From positions 1 to 47,225 of the forward strand of contig NZ_QFFM01000026.1 of NCBI RefSeq assembly GCF_003129905.1: DNA of 47,225 nt, written 5' to 3'. The translations under genes and the position numbers were made by a program. The notes beneath the pieces were generated by a model. The model did not search any database and was not told where the DNA came from. It saw nothing but the letters and a program-made list of their open reading frames with translations. This DNA is from Bifidobacterium callitrichidarum (GTDB taxonomy: Bacteria > Actinomycetota > Actinomycetes > Actinomycetales > Bifidobacteriaceae). Positions 42,492 through 47,225 of this stretch are shown piece after piece (within the stretch, counting starts at the first letter, position 1; each line of letters starts with the position of its first letter).

Positions 42492-45488
42492 ATGGTTGAT
42501 CGCCTGAAGGATCAATCCGAACAGTCCGCGACCGCAACGCAAGAGATCCCGGAATCAGAAGAAGTGCGCGCCCAGAAAGCGCTGTTGGGGGATACGGATC
42601 CCAGCCTGACCAGTGCCGCCGATGTGGCCAAAGCCCTGAATGTGGACCCAAGTCGGGGTCTGAGCGAGGAGGAGGCCAAACGCCGCCTCGCCAAATTCGG
42701 ACCGAACGAGCTCGCCAGCGCGCCGCCCGTGCCCAAATGGAAGAAGTTCCTGGCCCAGTTCCAGGATCCGCTGGTCTATCTGCTCCTCGCGGCCACCGTC
42801 ATCTCGGTCATCGCCTGGTTCATCGAGAAGGCCAACGCCCACCCGGGCGCCGAAGGCGGTGAGGCGCTGCCGTTCGACGCCATCGTCATCGTCCTCATCC
42901 TCATCGTCAACGCCGTGCTCGGCTACATCCAGGAGGCCAAGGCGGAGGCGGCGGTCGAGGCGCTCGCGCAGATGACCGCCCCGCAGACCTCCGTGCTGCG
43001 CGACGGCAAGGTGCAGCGCATCAACACTGCGGACGTGGTCCCCGGCGACATCATCGTCCTTGCCGAAGGCGACTCGGTCTCCGCGGACGGCCGACTGGTC
43101 AACGCCGCGAGCCTGCGCATCGCCGAGGCCTCGCTGACCGGCGAATCCGTGCCGGTGGGCAAGAAGCCGGACACCCTGGAGTCCGCCAAGGCCCTGGGTG
43201 ACCGCGCCAACATGATCTTCAACGGCACCTCCGTCACGCAGGGCACCGGCCGTGCCATCGTGACCGGCACCGGCATGAACACGCAGGTCGGCAAGATCGC
43301 GGACATGCTCTCCGCCACCGAGGACGAGAAGACCCCGCTGCAGAAGGAGATGGACTACGTCTCCAAGATTCTCGGCATCGCCGTGTGCATCATCGCCGTG
43401 GTGGTGCTCGCGGCGCTCGCCGTGCTGGAAGGCTTCAACGACACGCAGGACGTCATCGACTCCCTGCTGCTCGCCGTCTCGCTGGCCGTGGCCGCCGTGC
43501 CGGAAGGCCTGGCCGCCATCCTCACCGTGGTACTGGCCCTCGGCGTGCAGCGCATGGCCGCCCACAACGCCATCGTCAAGAAGCTGCATTCGGTCGAGAC
43601 CCTCGGCTCCGCGTCCGTGATCTGCTCGGACAAGACCGGCACCCTGACCCGCAACGAGATGACCGTCGAGCGCGTGGTCACCCCGTCCGGCGAGGTGCAG
43701 ATCACCGGCACCGGCTACGCTCCGGAAGGCCGCATGGTCATGACCGGCGGCGTCTCGCCCGAATCGGACGAGGCCCGCACCATCGCGGACGAGGTCGTCG
43801 CCACGCTCGCCGCCGGCGCGCTGGCCAACGACGGCGAACTGCGGCAGGACGCCAACGGTCGCTGGGAGATCGTGGGCGACCCCACCGAAGTCTCCCTCAT
43901 CGTGGCCGCCCGCAAGGTCAAGGCCGATCGCAAGGCCGAACGCTTCACCCGCGTGGCCGAGATCCCGTTCACTTCCGAACGCAAGCGCATGTCCATCATC
44001 GCCAAGGACGACACCGATTCCGGCAAGCTCACCGTGTTCGCCAAGGGCGCGCCCGACGTGCTCCTGAGCTACTGCTCGCGCATCCGCGTGGGCGGTCACG
44101 TGCGCAAGCTCACCGAAGGCGACCGCCAGTCCATCCTGTCGACCGTGGAGCGCCTCTCCTCCGAGGCCTACCGCACGCTGGGCCAGGCCTGCCGTCCGCT
44201 GGAGACCAGCAGTCTGGCCGATGTGCCGGGCGTGACCGTCAACGCCGCCGGACAGGTGGCGGACATCGCCGACCAGTCCGAGGCCATCGAGACCGACCTC
44301 ATCTGGAACGGCATGGTCGGCATCATCGACCCGCCGCGCACCGAGGTCCGCGACTCCGTGGCCGAGGCGCACCGCGCCGGCATCCGCACGGTGATGATCA
44401 CCGGCGACCACCCGCTCACCGCGGCCCGCATCGCCTCCGACCTCGGCATCATCGCCAAGGACGGCAAGGCGCTCACCGGCGACCAGCTGGACGCCCTGCC
44501 CGACGAGGCCGCGCTCGACAAGGCCACCGCGGACGTGTCCGTGTACGCCCGAGTCGCCCCCGAGCACAAGCTCAAGATCGTCGAGTCCCTGCAGCGCCAG
44601 GGCAACATCGTGGCCATGACCGGCGACGGCGTGAACGACGCCCCGGCCGTCAAGTCCGCGGACATCGGCGTGGCCATGGGCATCACCGGCACCGAGGTGA
44701 CCAAGCAGAGCGCCAAGATGATCCTGGCGGACGACAACTTCTCCACCATCGTGGCCGCCGTGCGCGAGGGGCGCGTGATCTTCGACAACATCCGCAAGTT
44801 CCTGCGCTACCTGCTGAGCTCCAACGTGGGCGAGGTGTTCACCGTGTTCTTCGGCGTGGTGCTGGCCGGCTTCCTCGGCATCCGACAGCCGGAGACCGTG
44901 GGCGTGACCGTGCCGCTGCTCGCCACGCAGCTGCTGTGGATCAACCTCCTGACCGACGCCGCGCCGGCGCTGGCTATGGGCGTGGATCCGCAGACCGACG
45001 ACGTGATGAGCCGCCGCCCGCGCAAGGTGACCGACCGCGTGATCGATGCCTCCATGTGGGGCGACATCATCTACATCGGCGTGATCATGGCCGCGGTGAC
45101 GCTGATCGGCATGGACATGCACCTCGCCGGCGGCCTGTTCACCGACCGTTCGGTGGACGCGCTCGGCCACGAGGCCCAGATGACCGAGGCCCGCACCATG
45201 GGCTTCACGATCCTGGTGTTCGCCCAGCTGTTCAACGCGCTCGCCTCCCGCTCCCACCTGCAGTCCGCGTTCGTGGGCCTGTTCTCGAACAAGTGGCTGT
45301 GGGGCGCGATCGGCCTGTCCGTGGCGCTGCAGCTCGTGGTGATTTACGTGCCGTTCCTCAACGGCCCGTTCGGCACCACGCCGCTGAGCCCGCTGGCGTG
45401 GCTGGAATGTATCGGTTTGGCGGCATTTGTGCTTGTCGCTTCCGAGTTGCGCAAGATTGTGCTAAGAATAATGGCTAAGCGCCAATAA
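42492..45488 (+). CDS. P2A-type cation-transporting ATPase (calcium pump-like)
   Basis: The 998-residue membrane protein pumps cations out of the cytoplasm using ATP. The order is: N-terminal cation ATPase domain (about 40-110), two membrane segments, actuator domain with LTGES, membrane segment 4 with AVPEGLAA (the ion-site PEGL of SERCA/PMR1-type Ca2+ pumps), phosphorylation site DKTGT with D380, nucleotide domain (KGAPD), hinge TGDGVNDAPAVK, and a C-terminal membrane block. Length is usual (850-1000). The PEGL signature favours Ca2+ (perhaps Mn2+) over heavy metals, but ion choice is inference. An aaggag ribosome site lies 7 bases ahead of the ATG. A terminator follows 33 bp after the stop. 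Confidence 0.94.
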   Translation: MVDRLKDQSEQSATATQEIPESEEVRAQKALLGDTDPSLTSAADVAKALNVDPSRGLSEEEAKRRLAKFGPNELASAPPVPKWKKFLAQFQDPLVYLLLAATVISVIAWFIEKANAHPGAEGGEALPFDAIVIVLILIVNAVLGYIQEAKAEAAVEALAQMTAPQTSVLRDGKVQRINTADVVPGDIIVLAEGDSVSADGRLVNAASLRIAEASLTGESVPVGKKPDTLESAKALGDRANMIFNGTSVTQGTGRAIVTGTGMNTQVGKIADMLSATEDEKTPLQKEMDYVSKILGIAVCIIAVVVLAALAVLEGFNDTQDVIDSLLLAVSLAVAAVPEGLAAILTVVLALGVQRMAAHNAIVKKLHSVETLGSASVICSDKTGTLTRNEMTVERVVTPSGEVQITGTGYAPEGRMVMTGGVSPESDEARTIADEVVATLAAGALANDGELRQDANGRWEIVGDPTEVSLIVAARKVKADRKAERFTRVAEIPFTSERKRMSIIAKDDTDSGKLTVFAKGAPDVLLSYCSRIRVGGHVRKLTEGDRQSILSTVERLSSEAYRTLGQACRPLETSSLADVPGVTVNAAGQVADIADQSEAIETDLIWNGMVGIIDPPRTEVRDSVAEAHRAGIRTVMITGDHPLTAARIASDLGIIAKDGKALTGDQLDALPDEAALDKATADVSVYARVAPEHKLKIVESLQRQGNIVAMTGDGVNDAPAVKSADIGVAMGITGTEVTKQSAKMILADDNFSTIVAAVREGRVIFDNIRKFLRYLLSSNVGEVFTVFFGVVLAGFLGIRQPETVGVTVPLLATQLLWINLLTDAAPALAMGVDPQTDDVMSRRPRKVTDRVIDASMWGDIIYIGVIMAAVTLIGMDMHLAGGLFTDRSVDALGHEAQMTEARTMGFTILVFAQLFNALASRSHLQSAFVGLFSNKWLWGAIGLSVALQLVVIYVPFLNGPFGTTPLSPLAWLECIGLAAFVLVASELRKIVLRIMAKRQ

Positions 45489-45521
45489 CGCCTGAATTCT
45501 TCTAATCCTAGGGACAAAAAC

Positions 45522-45561
45522 CAACGGCCCGGACCCTCAATTGCGAAGGTCCGGGCCGTTG
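45522..45561. terminator. Terminator after the P-type ATPase gene
   Basis: caacggcccggacc (45522-45535) and ggtccgggccgttg (45548-45561) are perfect 14-bp arms, preceded by aaaaacc on the plus strand. T-rich bases lie on the minus-strand side, so it may serve the convergent minus gene more strongly. Confidence 0.8.
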
Positions 45562-45589
45562 CACATGTGTTCGGCGGGTGTTGCGGGGG

Positions 45590-45715
45590 CACATGATGTA
45601 GGGAAAGTCCCATGATGTAGGGATGCGATTTTCGGTTTTGGCGGAATAGAGCCGTTTTTGCGACCATGCATCATGGGAATTTCCCTACATCATGGGGAAT
45701 TCCCTACATCATGTG
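45590..45715. repeat. Long inverted repeat built from catgatgtaggga units
   Basis: Left arm 45590-45623 and right arm 45682-45715 are 34 nt each and pair at 31 positions. Each arm holds two direct copies of catgatgtaggga (or its complement). A further partial unit (catcatggga, 45669-45678) lies in the loop. It sits between convergent genes. A similar word, catgatataggga, occurs at 523-535. Confidence 0.75.
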
Positions 45716-45731
45716 ACGGTGTGGCCGTGGC

Positions 45732-47090
45732 CTAGTTGGCGGATGAGTCGTCTGCCGTGCCGGAGTCGTCGGTGTTGGACGAATCGGTGCCCGTGCCGTT
45801 GCTGGTCGTGCCGCCGTTATCCGTGGTGGTGCCGCCGGTCGTGCCGTTCTCCGTGGTGCCGTTGCTGGTGCCGGAATTGTTCGAGGTGCTGGAATTGGCC
45901 TGCTGCTGGGCCTGCATCGAGGCGTTCACGTCCGATTCAGCCTTCTGCAGTGCGGAGATGGCGTTGTTCACATCCGATTCGGACGGGTTGGAGCTGCCGA
46001 GTACGTTGTTCGCATCGGTGATGGCGCTCTGCAGCGCGGTGCGGGTGGACTCGTCCGCCACGGCGCCGGCCGAGTTGTTCAGCGTGGTCTGCGCGCTGGA
46101 GATGGCCGAGCTCAGGTTGGACTTCAGCGAATCGGTGCTGGCCGTGTCCTTCGAGGCCTTGAGGGCCTTGATCGCGTTGTTGATGGCATCCGTCTTGTCG
46201 GTCACGTCGCTCACCTTGGTCTGCATGTCCTTGGCCTGCGTCTTGAGCTCGTCGGCGGTCAGCGAGGAATCGCAACTGGCGGTCTCGGCCGGATTGGCCG
46301 CATCCTGCAGCGCCTGGTTCAGCGTGTCGATGGTGGTGGAGTCCGCCACCTGGCTGGAGGAGGTCTGCGCGCTGGCCTCGCCGTTGGTCACGGCGGCGGT
46401 GAGCTTGGCCTTGGCCGCGTCGTACTGGGTGGCGGCGGCCTTGCACTCCACCAACGCCGCCGCATGGCTCACCTTGGAACTGTTGGCGCGCCAGAACATC
46501 ACGCCGCCCACGATCAGAGCGATGACCACGATAGCCGCGATGACGCCGCCCACGATGGCGCCGGTGTGCTTCTTCTTTTTGCCGCCGCCACGACGGGAGC
46601 CATGACCCTTCGGCCCGTCGTCGTCCGGTTCGTCATCCACCGGATCGCCCGGCAGGATTGACGGCGGCAGCGTGGCCGGTTGGGCGGCGGGCTGCACGGC
46701 ATCGGTCAACGGCTGGAACACTTGGGTGGCGGCCTCGTTATCCGCGGCTGCGGACGGCATGCCCGACGGTGCGAAAGCCGGGGCGGACTGCGCCAGCGGT
46801 TGTGCGGCCGGTGCCGTGGATCGGGGCATCGGCGTGGTGCCCAGCGGGGCGTATGCCTGAGTCGCCTGTGCGGACTGAGCCGGAGCGGCGGCACCTGCGT
46901 ACGGCATCGCTTGCGTGGCGCCGGCCTGCGTGGGCTGGAACACCTGCGTCGCCGCGGAGGAGGCCGCGGGGCGCACGGGCTGGGTCGGCTGTACAGGCTG
47001 GCCGTACGCCATGGTCGCCTGGGTCGCGGCGGAAGTGATGGGCTGCGTCGCCTCCGCGTAGGTGGACGGCTGTGCGGTCGGCTGCATCAT
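45732..47090 (-). CDS. Single-pass membrane protein with disordered N-terminus and extracellular coiled domain
   Basis: From the ATG at 47090 the protein has 452 residues. Residues 1-165 are cytoplasmic and low complexity: Q-, P-, A- and T-rich with repeated ATQVFQP and ATQ blocks, ending in acidic DDEPDDDG and the basic GGGKKKKH. A single membrane span follows (about 175-200, IVGGVIAAIVVIALIVGG). The outside part (about 205-405) is helical and A-, S-, T-, D- and K-rich, with two cysteines near its start, and the last 45 residues are S/T/G/N-rich. No known domain is recognised. There is no ribosome site before 47090, and the same frame stays open with similar composition upstream of a TAG at 47187-47189, so the real gene likely starts outside the window and is interrupted. 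Its convergent neighbour is the P-type ATPase gene. Confidence 0.7.
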   Translation of the reverse strand: MMQPTAQPSTYAEATQPITSAATQATMAYGQPVQPTQPVRPAASSAATQVFQPTQAGATQAMPYAGAAAPAQSAQATQAYAPLGTTPMPRSTAPAAQPLAQSAPAFAPSGMPSAAADNEAATQVFQPLTDAVQPAAQPATLPPSILPGDPVDDEPDDDGPKGHGSRRGGGKKKKHTGAIVGGVIAAIVVIALIVGGVMFWRANSSKVSHAAALVECKAAATQYDAAKAKLTAAVTNGEASAQTSSSQVADSTTIDTLNQALQDAANPAETASCDSSLTADELKTQAKDMQTKVSDVTDKTDAINNAIKALKASKDTASTDSLKSNLSSAISSAQTTLNNSAGAVADESTRTALQSAITDANNVLGSSNPSESDVNNAISALQKAESDVNASMQAQQQANSSTSNNSGTSNGTTENGTTGGTTTDNGGTTSNGTGTDSSNTDDSGTADDSSAN

Positions 47091-47225
47091 CGGCTGGGTC
47101 GCGGCCGCGGGCTGTGCGGTTGCGGGAGCCGCGGTGGGGGCGATGGGGATGAATCGCTGGATGGCCTGATCCCAGATGTACTGCTGCTAGCCTGCAGTCG
47201 AGGCGCCGGCTGCGGGGGCGGCGGG
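47091..47225 (-). pseudogene. Probable upstream part of the same gene, interrupted by TAG
   Basis: On the minus strand the frame of the downstream protein runs on through YIWDQAIQRF and a Pro/Ala-rich stretch, meets TAG at 47189-47187 followed by CAG CAG, and is open again to the window edge with P, A, G and S. A single CAG to TAG change would produce this. It cannot be ruled out that a separate gene ends here. Confidence 0.5.

Noticed and set aside
42555..45257. A 900-codon open frame antisense to the P-type ATPase gene
   Set aside because: Composition (His, Gly, Val, Asp) is typical of an antisense shadow; the plus strand carries all P-type ATPase motifs.

Overview
The window (47.2 kb, about 60-62% GC, with lower-GC patches) reads as a chromosomal segment of a Bifidobacterium species. 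Supporting signs are the 23S-5S rRNA end, the class Ib ribonucleotide reductase operon nrdHIEF, an MsmK/UgpC-type sugar ABC ATPase, very large LPxTG-type surface proteins, a multimodular secreted amylase, and interspersed short repeats built on ggctcccct...aggggagc. The species cannot be fixed from sequence alone.

Layout. 1-422: 3' end of 23S rRNA, 5S rRNA and a terminator. 700-4082: an AraC-type regulator divergent from a MATE transporter gene and a maltose-acetyltransferase-like gene. 4083-4632: a hairpin-rich gap. 4633-7693: a GH3 beta-glucosidase-like gene overlapping a GtrA-like membrane protein gene. 8023-12450: two NrdR-type boxes, then nrdH, nrdI, nrdE and nrdF, with repeat copies sitting inside the operon. 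12485-14652 (minus): a GHKL sensor kinase and LytTR response regulator pair. 14875-16056: a family 2 glycosyltransferase. 16431-17558: the sugar ABC transporter ATPase with a long leader. 17785-19333: a lower-GC AbiE-like toxin-antitoxin pair behind a perfect 22-bp inverted repeat. 19406-20812: a DUF4032 kinase-fold protein.

21532-38047 is the most distinctive region. A giant Cna_B-type surface protein gene (frameshifted near its start) overlaps by 4 bp a secreted GH13 alpha-amylase gene whose product carries probable starch-binding modules and six InlB-type repeats. A second large LPETG surface protein gene follows under its own promoter. Both transcription units are preceded by the same ~30-bp element centred on a LacI-like palindrome (GCAAWCGTTTGC). 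This suggests that surface attachment and starch breakdown are co-regulated by one sugar-responsive regulator. No sortase gene is visible in the window.

38204-45561: a long imperfect cruciform ahead of a DUF4143 ATPase, a SpoU-type rRNA methyltransferase (minus), an MFS transporter, and a P2A-type calcium-pump-like P-type ATPase behind a structured leader. 45732-47225 (minus): a single-pass membrane protein gene with a Pro/Ala/Gln-rich N-terminus, apparently interrupted by an in-frame TAG near the window edge.
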